NCBI RefSeq assembly: GCF_025642975.1
Contig: NZ_JANZKJ010000005.1
Coordinates: 186,001 to 250,000, forward strand
DNA from: Pseudomonas sp. RIT-PI-S
GTDB taxonomy: Bacteria; Pseudomonadota; Gammaproteobacteria; Pseudomonadales; Pseudomonadaceae
Length of the DNA stretch: 64,000 nucleotides
Direction of reading: 5' to 3'
The notes beneath the pieces were generated by a model, which had not been told where the DNA came from, ran no database searches, and was given only the letters and a program-made list of their open reading frames with translations. Shown piece after piece: positions 18,232 to 30,625 of this stretch. The position numbers were made by a program, and so were the translations under genes. Numbering within the stretch: position 1 is the stretch's first letter; each line of letters begins with the position of its first letter.

Positions 18232-20045
18232 CGCTCCACCTCGGCCGGCTCGTTGGCCTCCCGCTCCGCATCCGCTTCGAATAGCCGCGCCAGTTCCGCC
18301 CGGGCTTCCTGGTTGCTCTGGATGACCTTGGCGGCGTCGTCATACACCCGGTGTTGGGCGCGCAGCACCGTCTCGTCGTGGGTTTTGAAGCGGCGGATGC
18401 GGGTTTGCGCCTGCGCTTCGCTCAAGCCCAGGCCGATCAACGCACGACGGCTCATTTCCAGGCTGGAGTAGAAGGTCTCGCGCACAGGCTCCGCGCCCAG
18501 GTCGGTCAGCTTGTGCACATGCTGGCGGTTGCGCGCCCTGGCGATGATCTTCATGTGGGGATACAGCCGCCGAACCAGCTCGGCGGTCTTGATGTTGGTG
18601 TCTGGATCGTTGGTGGCGATCACGAAGTACTCGGCCTGGTCCACCTTGGCGGCCCGCAAGATCTCCGCTCGCAGTGGGTCTCCATAGAACACCGGCAGGT
18701 CCGAGAAGCTGCGCGACAGCTCGATGCTTTCCACCGAGGTGTCCAGCGCGACGAAGGGAATTTTCTGCGCCCGCAGGATACGTGCCACGATCTGGCCCAT
18801 GCGGCCCATCCCGGCGATCACCACCCGGGGCGCGTCCGCGTCGATCTGCCGATACTCCTCGGGCACCGGCACCGGGTGTTCGGCGCGCGCCAGCAGGCGG
18901 CCGGCCAGCAACAGCAGCAAGGGGGTCAACGCCATGGACAGGGTGATCGCCAGCACCAGCAGGTCGTGCAGGCGGTCGTCGAACAGGCCGCTGTCACGCC
19001 CCAGCTTGAACACCACGAAGGCGAACTCACCGCCGGTGGCCAGCACCAGCCCCAGGCGCAGTGCCGAGATGCCCGAGAGCCCGCCGGCATAGCGGCCGAG
19101 CAGCGCCAGCAACGGCAGCTTGAGCCCCAGCAGCAGCAGGGTGAGCCCAACCACGGTGACCGGCTCGGCCAGCAACAGCCCCAGGTTGGCGCCCATGCCC
19201 ACGCTGATGAAGAACAGCCCGAGCAACAGGCCCTTGAACGGCTCAATCTGCGCCTCGAGTTCGTGCCGGTATTCCGAATCGGCCAGCAGCAGCCCGGCGA
19301 GAAACGCGCCCAAGGCCATGGACACCCCGACCTGGTCCATCAGCCAGGCGGTTCCGATCACCACCAGCAAGGCCGTGGCGGTGGACACTTCCTGTATCCC
19401 TGTACGGGCCACCGCGCGGAATACCGGCCGCAGCAGGTAGCGCCCGCCCACCACCACCACGGCGATACTGCCCAGCACCTGCAAGCCGTGCTCCAGGCTA
19501 GGCGCCGGGCGGCTGGCGGAGCCCCCGGCGAGCAGCGGCACCATGGCGATCAATGGAATGGCGGCGATGTCCTGGAACAGCAGGATGGCGAATGCCAGGC
19601 GGCCGTGAGGCGTATGCAGCTCACGCCGTTCGGCGAGGCTTTGCAGGCCGAAGGCGGTCGACGACAGCGCCAGGCCGAGGCCGAGCACCACGGCGCTGTT
19701 CCACGGTTGGGAGAAGGCGAACATGGCGACCGCACCGATCACGCAGCCCGTGAGGGCGACCTGGGCCAGGCCAATGCCGAACACGGCCCTGCGCATGACC
19801 CAGAGCCGCTTCGGCGACAGCTCCAGCCCGATGATGAACAGCAGCAGCACCACGCCCAGTTCGGACAAGTGATTGAGCGTCTGGCTGTTGCCCACCAGGC
19901 CGAGCACGGCCGGGCCGATGGCCACGCCGGCCAGCAGGTAACCCAGCACCGCGCCCAGCTGCAGCCGGCGCGCCAGCGGAACCGCCAGCACGGCCGCCAG
20001 TAGAAAGACCACGGCCGCGCCGAGCAGATTACCGTCATGCGGCAT
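18228..20045 (-). CDS. CPA2 monovalent cation:proton antiporter, KefB/KefC type
   Basis: A 605-residue inner-membrane transporter. The first about 380 residues form the 12-13-helix antiporter domain, with the core motif ALSSTAFGLQ, FQDIAAIPLIA and the GAFLAGLLLADSEYRHELEAQI segment typical of Kef channels. A cytoplasmic Rossmann RCK/TrkA-N domain follows (VVIAGMGRMGQIVARIL, with FVALDTSVES), then a charged coiled tail. KefC exports potassium during electrophile stress and is gated by glutathione adducts; no KefF/KefG-like ancillary gene is adjacent. It is convergent with the DUF202 pair. Confidence 0.9.
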   Translation of the reverse strand: MPHDGNLLGAAVVFLLAAVLAVPLARRLQLGAVLGYLLAGVAIGPAVLGLVGNSQTLNHLSELGVVLLLFIIGLELSPKRLWVMRRAVFGIGLAQVALTGCVIGAVAMFAFSQPWNSAVVLGLGLALSSTAFGLQSLAERRELHTPHGRLAFAILLFQDIAAIPLIAMVPLLAGGSASRPAPSLEHGLQVLGSIAVVVVGGRYLLRPVFRAVARTGIQEVSTATALLVVIGTAWLMDQVGVSMALGAFLAGLLLADSEYRHELEAQIEPFKGLLLGLFFISVGMGANLGLLLAEPVTVVGLTLLLLGLKLPLLALLGRYAGGLSGISALRLGLVLATGGEFAFVVFKLGRDSGLFDDRLHDLLVLAITLSMALTPLLLLLAGRLLARAEHPVPVPEEYRQIDADAPRVVIAGMGRMGQIVARILRAQKIPFVALDTSVESIELSRSFSDLPVFYGDPLRAEILRAAKVDQAEYFVIATNDPDTNIKTAELVRRLYPHMKIIARARNRQHVHKLTDLGAEPVRETFYSSLEMSRRALIGLGLSEAQAQTRIRRFKTHDETVLRAQHRVYDDAAKVIQSNQEARAELARLFEADAEREANEPAEVER

Positions 20046-20060
20046 GGCGAATTTCTATCA

Positions 20061-20429
20061 TCAGTCCCCTGGGCGCCCTATGGAAGAAATCACATGACGG
20101 ATGACCGTCTCTATATCAAAGGGCTTGTCGAACACGGCCGTGAACAGTTCCGGGCTGGCGCGGCCGATACTGCCTTGTGCGCCGCTCATCAGGAACAGCG
20201 GCAAGCTGGCGAAGGCCGGCCTTTCGCGCACGGCACGGGCAAATTCCAGGCCGTCCATGACTGGCATCATGAAGTCGGTGATCACCAGGCTAGGGCGCTC
20301 GCGGTCCAGGACCTCGAGCGCCTTTCGACCGTTGCTGGCCTTGACCACCATGTACCCCTCGTCCTCGAGGGCAAACCCAAGGATATCGGCGATCAAATAC
20401 TCGTCGTCGACTATCAGGATGGTCGTCAT
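20061..20429 (-). CDS. CheY-like response regulator paired with KaiC-like ATPase
   Basis: The 122-residue single-domain receiver has acidic residues in VDDEY, phosphoacceptor Asp52 (VITDFMMPVMDG), switch Ser82 (FLMSGAQG) and Lys102 (FDKPFD). It follows the KaiC-like gene by 21 bases on the same strand, so both are probably one operon. Output would be through protein contacts. A histidine kinase for it is not encoded nearby. Confidence 0.9.
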   Translation of the reverse strand: MTTILIVDDEYLIADILGFALEDEGYMVVKASNGRKALEVLDRERPSLVITDFMMPVMDGLEFARAVRERPAFASLPLFLMSGAQGSIGRASPELFTAVFDKPFDIETVIRHVISSIGRPGD

Positions 20430-20450
20430 TTCAGATTGGCTCGATCAACA

Positions 20451-21893
20451 TCAGTAGTGGCTTGTCGACGAGGCGCTGCCCGTCAGCACCGCCTCTGCCT
20501 GTTTGAATGCTTTTTTGAAGTCCAGCCCCCGTGCCCCGATCACGACCTCCAGAAGTGAAGGGTCGTAGACGCTGTCCCTGACCTTAAGAATGGTCATCAT
20601 TCGCTTAAGTTCAGACGCGTATTCAACGAAACGCATGACGAAGATATTGTCCACCACACTGGACATATCCGGCATCGGCGAGTTGATTTCCGGGCCGATC
20701 AACCCGCGCATTTCACAGGTGACCAGAACCGTCACGCCGCGAGCGCGCAATTCGCCGGTGAGGCTGGCGAAGAAGTCGCTCAAGCGCGCCGGGTTGGTGG
20801 TCACCCGGGTCATGCCGCCAAGGCTGTCGATCAACACCCGCTTGATCCCATAGGTTTCCACCTGCTCGAGCAAGCGAGCCCCCAGGCCGTCGAGCAGCCC
20901 TTCGGTGGTCGGCTGCCAGCACAGGTGCAAGGCGCCGCTACGTTGCAACGGTTCCAGGTCGAAGCCCAGTGCGGCGGCCTTGAGCAGCAGCCGCTGGGGG
21001 CTTTCATAGAAGCCGAAATGCAAGGCCGGCGCTTCGGGCGTGCCCTGGGCGAGGAACTGGATACCCAGGGAGGTCTTGCCGACCCCCGCAGGGCCCATGG
21101 CCAGGGTCGCCGAAGCGCGGGCCAGGCCGCCGCCGATAAGGGCGTCCAGGCCTGGCACGCCGCTGCTGACCAGGGTTCGGTCGGCCGGGTCCTGGCGCGA
21201 AGGGTGGCTGTAGAGGCTTTCGAGGCGCGGGTAGACCACCAGGCCCTCGTCAGTGATCTCGCAGTCGTGCAGGCCGGACAGCGCTCCGCTGCCGCGGGTT
21301 TTGCGCAGCTGGATGCGGCGCACCGAGCGCGCGCCGATCAGCTCCTCGCCCATTTCGATCACGCCATCGACCATGGTGTGTTCCGGGCTGCCGTCGTCCA
21401 GGCGGGCGCTGGTCAGGAACAGCACGGTGCAGCCGGCGAAGGCGGCGTGGCCCTGCAACTCGGAAATGAATTTCTTGGTGTCGATCTGCGACTCGGCCTT
21501 GGTACGGGCATTGAGCAGGCCGTCCACCACCAGCACGGTAGCCTTCTGGCGGGCAATCTCCCGGCGCAGCAGCTTGACCACTTCATCGAGCCCATCGCTT
21601 TGCAGGGTGTCGAAAGCACTGACGAACTGGATCTGCTCCCCAATGCGCGATGGATCGAAGAAGCGCAAGGTGGACAGGTACTGGAACAGCCGTTCGTGGG
21701 ACTCGGACAACAGCGTGGCGACCAGCACCTTGCCGCCATTGCGGGCATGGTTGAAGCTCAGCTGGTTGGCCAGGATGGTCTTGCCCGAGCCTGGCCGGCC
21801 CTGCACGATGTAGGAAGCCCCAGCCACCAGCCCCCCCTTGAGCAGTGCGTCAAGGCCCGCTATTCCAGTCGCAAGGCGTTTTAGCTGTTCCAA
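20451..21893 (-). CDS. KaiC-like double ATPase (circadian-clock-family RecA-like protein)
   Basis: The protein of about 480 residues has two tandem RecA/KaiC domains. Domain 1 has LATGIAGLDALLKGG, Walker A GRPGSGKT (about 32-39) and a VLVVDGLL Walker B. Domain 2 has SSGVPGLDALIGGG, Walker A GPAGVGKT (about 267-274) and VLIDSLGGM Walker B. I chose the TTG at 21893 because an AGGCAGG motif lies 7 bases upstream and family proteins begin just before LKRLATGI; a GTG at 21938 would add 15 residues. No KaiA or KaiB is present. With the downstream receiver gene it may be a signalling switch, not a clock; that is inference. Confidence 0.85.
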   Translation of the reverse strand: MEQLKRLATGIAGLDALLKGGLVAGASYIVQGRPGSGKTILANQLSFNHARNGGKVLVATLLSESHERLFQYLSTLRFFDPSRIGEQIQFVSAFDTLQSDGLDEVVKLLRREIARQKATVLVVDGLLNARTKAESQIDTKKFISELQGHAAFAGCTVLFLTSARLDDGSPEHTMVDGVIEMGEELIGARSVRRIQLRKTRGSGALSGLHDCEITDEGLVVYPRLESLYSHPSRQDPADRTLVSSGVPGLDALIGGGLARASATLAMGPAGVGKTSLGIQFLAQGTPEAPALHFGFYESPQRLLLKAAALGFDLEPLQRSGALHLCWQPTTEGLLDGLGARLLEQVETYGIKRVLIDSLGGMTRVTTNPARLSDFFASLTGELRARGVTVLVTCEMRGLIGPEINSPMPDMSSVVDNIFVMRFVEYASELKRMMTILKVRDSVYDPSLLEVVIGARGLDFKKAFKQAEAVLTGSASSTSHY

Positions 21894-22091
21894 GATCAAA
21901 CCTGCCTGTATGTAGTGAACGCGGTTCCGGCCAGGCACAGGTGCCTACCGGCCGATAGAGATGCGTGAATTCTATACCGAGCCGGGCGGGAACACACTAA
22001 TACCACCCTTTCGCGCAAGAAACGGAGTGCGGGCGACGGTCGCCCCGGGCATGCTTGAGCGCATGAACTTTGCCAGCCATGAGCCTTTGAC

Positions 22092-22952
22092 ATGAGCACA
22101 TCGCCTACCCCCGCCGTGCAGCGGCAGCGTCACCTGGAGACGGTGACCCAGGCCTGCCGACAGATCGAAACCAGCGAGCAGCCGCCCCGCCTGGACCAGT
22201 TGGCCGCCCAGGCAGGGCTCAGCCCGGGGCATTTCCAGCGGGTGTTCAAGGCCGTAACCGGGCTTTCACCCAAGGCCTATAGCATTGCCGCGCGAGCCCG
22301 CCGGGCCCAGGCCGAACTGGAAGCGGCCAGCAACGTGACCGATGCCATCTACGCGGCAGGGTTCAGCTCCAATGGGCGCTTTTATGAAACCGCACCGGCG
22401 CGCCTGGGAATGACCCCCAGCGCCTGGCGCAACGGCGGCGTCGGCACGGACATTCACTTCGCCCTTGGCCAGTGCAGCCTTGGCGCCATCCTGGTGGCGC
22501 AGAGCCCGCGTGGGCTATGCGCGATCCTGCTGGGGGACGAGCCGCAAGCCTTGCTCGACCAATTCCAGGACCGCTTTCCCCAGGCGCGGCTGATCGGCGC
22601 GGACCCCGCCTTCGAGGCGCTGGTGGCGCAAGTGGTGGGCTTCGTCGAGGCCCCTGGGCTGGGCCTGGGGTTGCCGCTGGACCTGCGCGGCACCTTGTTC
22701 CAGGAGCGGGTATGGCGGGCATTGCAGGAAATCGCCCTCGGCGAAACGGTCAGCTATGCCGAGCTGGCGCGGCGCATCGGCATGCCGACGGCGGTCCGCG
22801 CCGTGGCCCGTGCCTGTGCCGCCAACAGCCTGGCGGTGGCTATCCCTTGTCATCGGGTGGTGCGCAGCGACGGCGGCCTGTCGGGGTATCGCTGGGGCGT
22901 GGAACGTAAACAAGCCCTGCTGGCGCTGGAGGCGGCGATCCGGCCCAACTAA
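22092..22952 (+). CDS. Ada-like fusion: AraC DNA-binding domain plus methylguanine-DNA methyltransferase
   Basis: The 286-residue protein has an AraC-type double helix-turn-helix (about 15-112; LDQLAAQAGLSPGHFQRVF and YAAGFSSNGRFYE). A ribonuclease-like spacer and an O6-alkylguanine-DNA alkyltransferase domain follow, with the acceptor Cys253 in IPCHRVV. The N-terminal zinc domain of E. coli Ada, which senses methylphosphotriesters through Cys38, is absent: the DNA-binding domain starts within the first 20 residues. It should repair O6-methylguanine but cannot be switched on in the classical Ada way. It is monocistronic, followed by an antiporter 49 bases later. Confidence 0.9.
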   Translation: MSTSPTPAVQRQRHLETVTQACRQIETSEQPPRLDQLAAQAGLSPGHFQRVFKAVTGLSPKAYSIAARARRAQAELEAASNVTDAIYAAGFSSNGRFYETAPARLGMTPSAWRNGGVGTDIHFALGQCSLGAILVAQSPRGLCAILLGDEPQALLDQFQDRFPQARLIGADPAFEALVAQVVGFVEAPGLGLGLPLDLRGTLFQERVWRALQEIALGETVSYAELARRIGMPTAVRAVARACAANSLAVAIPCHRVVRSDGGLSGYRWGVERKQALLALEAAIRPN

Positions 22953-23001
22953 CAGCGCCCACCGCAGTCACAAACGTACATCCCGTTGCGAACGAGCACT
23001 G

Positions 23002-24351
23002 ATGAGTTTCATAACTGCGATCGCTATCCTCGGGGCCGTGCTGATGCTCCTGGCCCTGGCTTCGGCCTACCTTCGCTGGTTGCCGGTCACCACCTCGGCC
23101 GTGTGCCTGTTCCTGGGGCTGGGCATCGGCCCGCTGGGCCTGGGCCTGGTAAGCCTGGACATCCGTGAGTCCACCCACTGGCTGGAGCGCCTGACCGAGG
23201 GCGCGGTGTTGTTTTCGCTGTTCGGCACGGGCATCAAGTTGCGGCTGTCCTTCGGCCGCAGCGCCTGGCGCTGCGCCTACCTGCTCGCCGGGCCGGTGAT
23301 GGTGGCCTCGATCGTTGGCGTTGCGGCGGTGGCGCATTATGCCTTGCACCTCGGCTGGGGGCCGGCGGTGCTGTTGGGCGCGATGCTGGCCCCGACAGAC
23401 CCGGTGCTGGCCAACATGGTGCAAGTGAACAGCGCCCAGGATTTCGACCGGGTGCGCTTTGGGCTGTCCGGCGAAGCCGGGCTCAACGATGGCACCGCGT
23501 TCCCCTTCGTATTGTTTGCTCTGTTGCTGATCGAACATGGTGGGCTCGGTGGAAACTGGCTCGGCCATTGGGCGCTCAAGGACGTGGTATGGGGCGTGGC
23601 GGGCGGCCTGCTGATCGGTTATGGCCTGGGGCGGCTGCTGGGCCAGTTGATGATCTTCCTGCGCGTGCGCCATCAGGACAGCACGCTCTCCCCCAATGAC
23701 TTTCTGGCCCTGGCATTGATCGCCCTGGCGTATTCGCTTGCCTGGTACCTGGGCGCCTTTGGCTTTCTCGCGGTGTTCGCCGCAGGGCTCGGGCTGCGCC
23801 AGGCAGAGGCGCACTCAACGCATTCAGACGTGCCGGCCGAGCACCTGACCCACCCGGTGATTGGCCATCACGAACTGCCCCCCGAACATGCGGTGGCGGG
23901 CCCTTTGGATGAACTCGAACCGCCGCAACTGGCCGCGGGCGTGATGATGGGCGACATCATGGCGTTCGGCAGCCTGGTGGAACGGTCCATGGAGGTGCTG
24001 CTGATCACCTTGCTCGGCGCCCTTCTCTGGGGGTATTGGGACTGGCGTGGCGTGGGCCTGGGGCTGGCACTGTTCTGTGTGATACGGCCGCTGGCGGTCT
24101 GGGCCCTGGGCGGCAGCCGTGCCCTGCTAAGCGGCCATCAAAGCGCCTTGCTGGGCTGGTTCGGCATTCGTGGCATCGGCTCGATCTACTATCTCTGCTT
24201 CGCCCTCCAGCACGGCTTGCCCGAGGAGATCTCGCGCACCTGCACCAGCATCACCCTGACCGTGGTAGCCCTGAGCATCGTGCTGCACGGGGTCAGCACC
24301 CAGCCCTTGCTGGACCACTATGAACGTCGCAACAGCGCCAAGGTGGATTGA
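23002..24351 (+). CDS. CPA1 sodium:proton antiporter (NhaP type)
   Basis: A 449-residue inner-membrane exchanger with about 12 helices. Family motifs are GAMLAPTDPVLANMVQV and LSGEAGLNDGTAFPF, whose Asp residues bind the cation, and FGIRGIGSIYYLCFA near the end. A cytoplasmic loop rich in His and Glu (about residues 268-310) interrupts the membrane part. ATG 23002 is chosen over the much longer open frame from 22756, which overlaps the Ada-like gene and reads as Arg/Trp-rich non-coding sequence. Confidence 0.9.
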   Translation: MSFITAIAILGAVLMLLALASAYLRWLPVTTSAVCLFLGLGIGPLGLGLVSLDIRESTHWLERLTEGAVLFSLFGTGIKLRLSFGRSAWRCAYLLAGPVMVASIVGVAAVAHYALHLGWGPAVLLGAMLAPTDPVLANMVQVNSAQDFDRVRFGLSGEAGLNDGTAFPFVLFALLLIEHGGLGGNWLGHWALKDVVWGVAGGLLIGYGLGRLLGQLMIFLRVRHQDSTLSPNDFLALALIALAYSLAWYLGAFGFLAVFAAGLGLRQAEAHSTHSDVPAEHLTHPVIGHHELPPEHAVAGPLDELEPPQLAAGVMMGDIMAFGSLVERSMEVLLITLLGALLWGYWDWRGVGLGLALFCVIRPLAVWALGGSRALLSGHQSALLGWFGIRGIGSIYYLCFALQHGLPEEISRTCTSITLTVVALSIVLHGVSTQPLLDHYERRNSAKVD

Positions 24352-24413
24352 ACACCTGTTCGCGGGCTTCGCACGCGCTGCAGAGAACATGACGCAGTGC
24401 CCTTGGCCTGCTG

Positions 24414-24542
24414 TTGTGGGAGTTCCATGGTTGCTCGCAAGCGCTAACCCGTAGCGGCACGGCTTGCCGGCGACAGGCGTTAACCGGAGCGGCGTCTGGT
24501 CGCGGGCGAGCCCGGCTATGGCGCCAGCCCGCGAACCCTGCC
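24414..24542. repeat. Cluster of REP-like elements
   Basis: Three REP-like blocks follow the antiporter stop: TTGTGGGAGTTCCATGG...TTGCTCGCAAGCG (24414-24443), GTAGCGGCACGGCTTGCCGG (from 24451) and GGTCGCGGGCGAGCCCGG (about 24497-24515). They lie between convergent genes and may act as transcription-termination or gyrase sites, as known for REP/BIME elements in other bacteria. Confidence 0.65.
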
Positions 24543-24556
24543 GCACAACGCCATGC

Positions 24557-25204
24557 CTAACGCGCGGCCCGTTCCAACAATCGTGAAAGATCCTCATAGG
24601 TGGGCACGCAGTGGAAACGCGGCTCCTGGGCATAGGCACTGAAGTCCTCCTCGCCAAAGCCCGCCACCCAACTCCCGGCGGCCAGGCCTGCTTCCACGCC
24701 GGCATGGCTATCGTCCACCAACAGGCATTCATGAGGCGAAAGCTGGAGCACCCTTGCCGCTTCCAGGATCAGCCCCGGTGCGGGCTTCCAGGCGTTCACC
24801 TCGTAGGCGCTGACGATCCTTTCGGCAAAGTGCTCGAGCAGGCCGGCGCTGCCCAGGCAGGTTTCGATCTTGTTGCGCGGGCCGTTGGAGGCCACGCATT
24901 TGGGCAGGCGCAAGGTGCTGACGAACGCCAGCGCCCCTGGCATGGGCTGCATGCCGCGAGCGAACAGGGTCAGGCTCTGGCTGCGAAACGCTTGCATGAA
25001 GGGCTCGGCGTCGAGCCAGGGATATTGCTGGGCCAGGCTGGCGATGAACACCGCGAACTGCACACCGCGAAAGCGTTGCAGCACTTCTTCCCGGGGCAGA
25101 TGAATATCCCGTTGGCCGAGCATCTCCCACAGCAGGCCCGCGGCGATGCGCTCGCTGTCGACGAGGGTGCCGTCTGAATCGAAAATAACGCCTTTGATGT
25201 TCAC
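24557..25204 (-). CDS. HAD-family phosphatase, YieH-like
   Basis: A 215-residue cytosolic HAD hydrolase. Motif I IFDSDGTLVDSE carries the nucleophile and acid Asp pair. Motif II is ASNGPRNK, the motif III Lys is in AWKPAPG, and motif IV is LLVDDSHAG. The FRGVQF and VASNGPRNKIE stretches resemble E. coli YieH, a 6-phosphogluconate phosphatase, so a sugar-phosphate substrate is likely. The GTG at 25204 (reading VNIKGVIFDSD) has GGGAA upstream and fits the domain start; an upstream start at 25246 would add 14 unconserved residues. Confidence 0.82.
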   Translation of the reverse strand: MNIKGVIFDSDGTLVDSERIAAGLLWEMLGQRDIHLPREEVLQRFRGVQFAVFIASLAQQYPWLDAEPFMQAFRSQSLTLFARGMQPMPGALAFVSTLRLPKCVASNGPRNKIETCLGSAGLLEHFAERIVSAYEVNAWKPAPGLILEAARVLQLSPHECLLVDDSHAGVEAGLAAGSWVAGFGEEDFSAYAQEPRFHCVPTYEDLSRLLERAAR

Positions 25205-25311
25205 TGCCTGTTTCCCACCTGTATGCCAGCCTTCTGTGACCGCCACTTAGGCTACAGGTTGCCGCCTGGCAAATCACGGCCTAGAGTGGCGGCGTTCACA
25301 GGAGCCCGCCC

Positions 25312-26226
25312 ATGATTGTCCGCGACCAGAAACCCTCCGTTGCCGTGCTGTTATTCGCCGTCAAGGGGTCGATCATCCCGGCGATCTGGCCAAAGGTGCT
25401 GTTCACGGTGCTGGTGAGCACGCTGGTGTTGCTCACCCACGGCACCGTCTTCAACTTCCATATGGTGCTAACCCCGGTGCCGTTCACCCTATGGGGGCTC
25501 ACCCTGGCGATCTGCCTTGGGTTTCGTAATACGGTCGCCTATCAGCGCTTCTGGGAAGCTCGCACCTTTTTAGGCGAGCTAGCGATGGCCAGCCGCAACC
25601 TGGCTCGCCAGCTGGGCTCGTTGCTGCCTCGCGCCACACCTTCCCAGAGGCTGGCGGTGGCTGGGCAGTTGCTCGGTTTTATCCATCTGGTGCGCGACCA
25701 ACTGCGCGGCCTCGCGCCAGGGGCGGATGCGCAACGTTGGCTGGAGGTGGGCACCCTGGCCCCGGTTGACCCACCGCAGGGCGCAAACGTTGCCCTGAGG
25801 CGCCTGGCCGAAGGGGTGATGAACCTGGCAACCGAGACAGGCGCCAGCGACATGGTCAAGGTCCAGCTGGACCAGCAGCTGTGCACGCTGACCCACGCGC
25901 TCAGCGGCTGCGAAAAGATCAAGCTCACGCCCATCCCGTTTCCGTACATCCTGATGATGCACCGCGTGGTGCATATCTATTGCCTGCTGCTGCCGTTCTG
26001 CCTGGTGGACAGCATTGGCTGGTTCACGCCCTTCGCGGTGTGCGTGCTGGCGTATATGTTCTTCGGCCTGGACGCCTTGGGTGACCAGATCGCCAACCCT
26101 TTCGACACCCAGCCCAACGCGCTGCCGCTGGATGCCATTTGCCGGCAAGTGGAAATCAACGTGCTGGAATTGCTCGGCGAACCCGCCCCGGCGCCCTTGC
26201 AGCCGGTTGCCGGCGTGCTGTTATAA
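25312..26226 (+). CDS. Bestrophin-like anion channel family protein (YneE type)
   Basis: A 304-residue inner-membrane protein. Membrane helices are seen at about 20-45 and 50-70 and a pair near 215-260. The conserved family segments are TLAICLGFRNTVAYQRFWEAR, FPYILMMHRVVHIYCLLLPF and DALGDQIANPFDTQPNALPLD. Bacterial bestrophin homologues form pentameric ion channels; ion selectivity cannot be read from the sequence. The gene ends 6 bases inside the convergent AbrB-type gene. Confidence 0.9.
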   Translation: MIVRDQKPSVAVLLFAVKGSIIPAIWPKVLFTVLVSTLVLLTHGTVFNFHMVLTPVPFTLWGLTLAICLGFRNTVAYQRFWEARTFLGELAMASRNLARQLGSLLPRATPSQRLAVAGQLLGFIHLVRDQLRGLAPGADAQRWLEVGTLAPVDPPQGANVALRRLAEGVMNLATETGASDMVKVQLDQQLCTLTHALSGCEKIKLTPIPFPYILMMHRVVHIYCLLLPFCLVDSIGWFTPFAVCVLAYMFFGLDALGDQIANPFDTQPNALPLDAICRQVEINVLELLGEPAPAPLQPVAGVLL

Positions 26227-27258
26227 GGGCGGCCGTTCGGCGCTGTGCCGCCAGCGGCGGGCCTGAACCAGCAGCGCCGGGGCAAAGTGCAGGATGAGCA
26301 GGCGCACCAGGTGATGGCACAGGATGAACACCACGTTCAGCCCGCCACCGAACGCGACCATGGCGATGGTTTCAATGGCGCCGGGCATATAGGCCAGCCA
26401 GGTGACCACCGGGTCGTTGCCCAGCGCCAGCTTGGCCGCTTCGGCAAACACCGCCGCGATCAACAGCATCAGCGTCACGCAGGCGACCCCGGTGCGGCCG
26501 TGGCGAACGAGGTCCCGCAGGGTGATGTCACTGAACTTCGAGCCGATCAATACCCCGAGAATCAAAGCCGCCGAATCGATGCTCCATTCAGGCATCTGGA
26601 AGCCATGGAGATAACCGGTTTTCATGAACACACCGGTCACGACGATTGCCGTGAGCATAAAGGGCGCCGGCACGCCAATGCGTAACAGCAAGCGCCCGAT
26701 CAGCAGGCACAGGCCAACCAGCAGGCACACCGGCCACAGGTAACCCAAGGCGGCGGGCGCGATGGCCGTTACTACAGGAGCAGCCTGGCTGGGGGGAATG
26801 TAAAAGCTGACCAGCACGGTGATCGACAGCAGCCTCACCAAGTGGACCACGATCACTTTGGCGGAGGCGCCTTCGGACTCCAGCAGGTCGAACACCGCAG
26901 CCAGGGCGCCGGGATAAACCGCGATGAGTGAATCCGTGCGGTTCCACTTCGCCACCTTCAACAACCACACGGCGGCAGCGCTGATCTGCAGCACCAGAGC
27001 TATCAGCAGCAAACCCAGGCTGGGCAACACCGCCGCTACCGTCTGGTTGTCCCAGGACTCGAACATCAGGCCGGTGGCAATCCCCAGGACCACCTGCACG
27101 TACCCCAGGCCGAAGGGCAGCGCGGGCGAATGGCCCAACTTGCCCGCGATAAGCGCGCTGGCGAGTATCGCGCCCAGCAACAGGCCATGAGGAATGCCAA
27201 GCCGTTGGAAGGCAAGGCCGAGCACGGCAGCGGCTACAAGGCACAGCAATGATTTCAT
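26221..27258 (-). CDS. AbrB-family membrane protein (PF05145 type)
   Basis: A 345-residue inner-membrane protein with about ten hydrophobic segments in two repeated halves. The family core GIPHGLLLGAILASAL and the glycine-rich turn YMPGAIETIAMVAFGGG are visible. These proteins are often annotated as putative ammonia monooxygenase or AbrB regulator, but the sequence is that of a transporter-like membrane protein and no enzymatic or DNA-binding motif is seen. It starts MKSLLCLVAAAV at ATG 27258. Its end overlaps the bestrophin gene. Confidence 0.83.
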   Translation of the reverse strand: MKSLLCLVAAAVLGLAFQRLGIPHGLLLGAILASALIAGKLGHSPALPFGLGYVQVVLGIATGLMFESWDNQTVAAVLPSLGLLLIALVLQISAAAVWLLKVAKWNRTDSLIAVYPGALAAVFDLLESEGASAKVIVVHLVRLLSITVLVSFYIPPSQAAPVVTAIAPAALGYLWPVCLLVGLCLLIGRLLLRIGVPAPFMLTAIVVTGVFMKTGYLHGFQMPEWSIDSAALILGVLIGSKFSDITLRDLVRHGRTGVACVTLMLLIAAVFAEAAKLALGNDPVVTWLAYMPGAIETIAMVAFGGGLNVVFILCHHLVRLLILHFAPALLVQARRWRHSAERPPL

Positions 27259-27413
27259 GGGATTCTCGCACTGGCGGGAAGAAGGCTCATGGCGCCTGCG
27301 AGCAATACAGCACTATTGGATCCTAATCAAGTGCCGGGCTTTGGGGGCTGATAGCCCGGTGGACGGGCGGGATCCCTAAACGAACGCAACCGGGCAGGCA
27401 AAACGCCAGGCCC

Positions 27414-27484
27414 TAGCAGCCGGGCTTGCTCGCGATCAAACGCAGCTCCGCGTAGCATCTGCCGCCGGCAAGCCGCGCTGCTAC
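27414..27484. repeat. Inverted REP pair (BIME)
   Basis: One REP reads forward (TAGCAGCCGGGCTTGCTCGC at 27414) and one in reverse; its complement is GTAGCAGCGCGGCTTGCCGG, covering about 27459-27484. They lie in the 289-bp gap between the dnaE2 stop and the AbrB-family start. Nothing else of note is seen in this gap. Confidence 0.75.
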
Positions 27485-27547
27485 TCAATAGAGGGCAAAC
27501 CAACCATAGAATCCTTTCCAGCCGGCCAACCGCCAAGCCGAGCCTGG

Positions 27548-30621
<3,074 letters not shown>

Positions 30622-30625
<4 letters not shown>

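Noticed and set aside
18351-20003. Plus-strand open frame of 550 codons
   Set aside because: It is antisense to the KefC-like antiporter. The product is Gln/His-rich with no domain.
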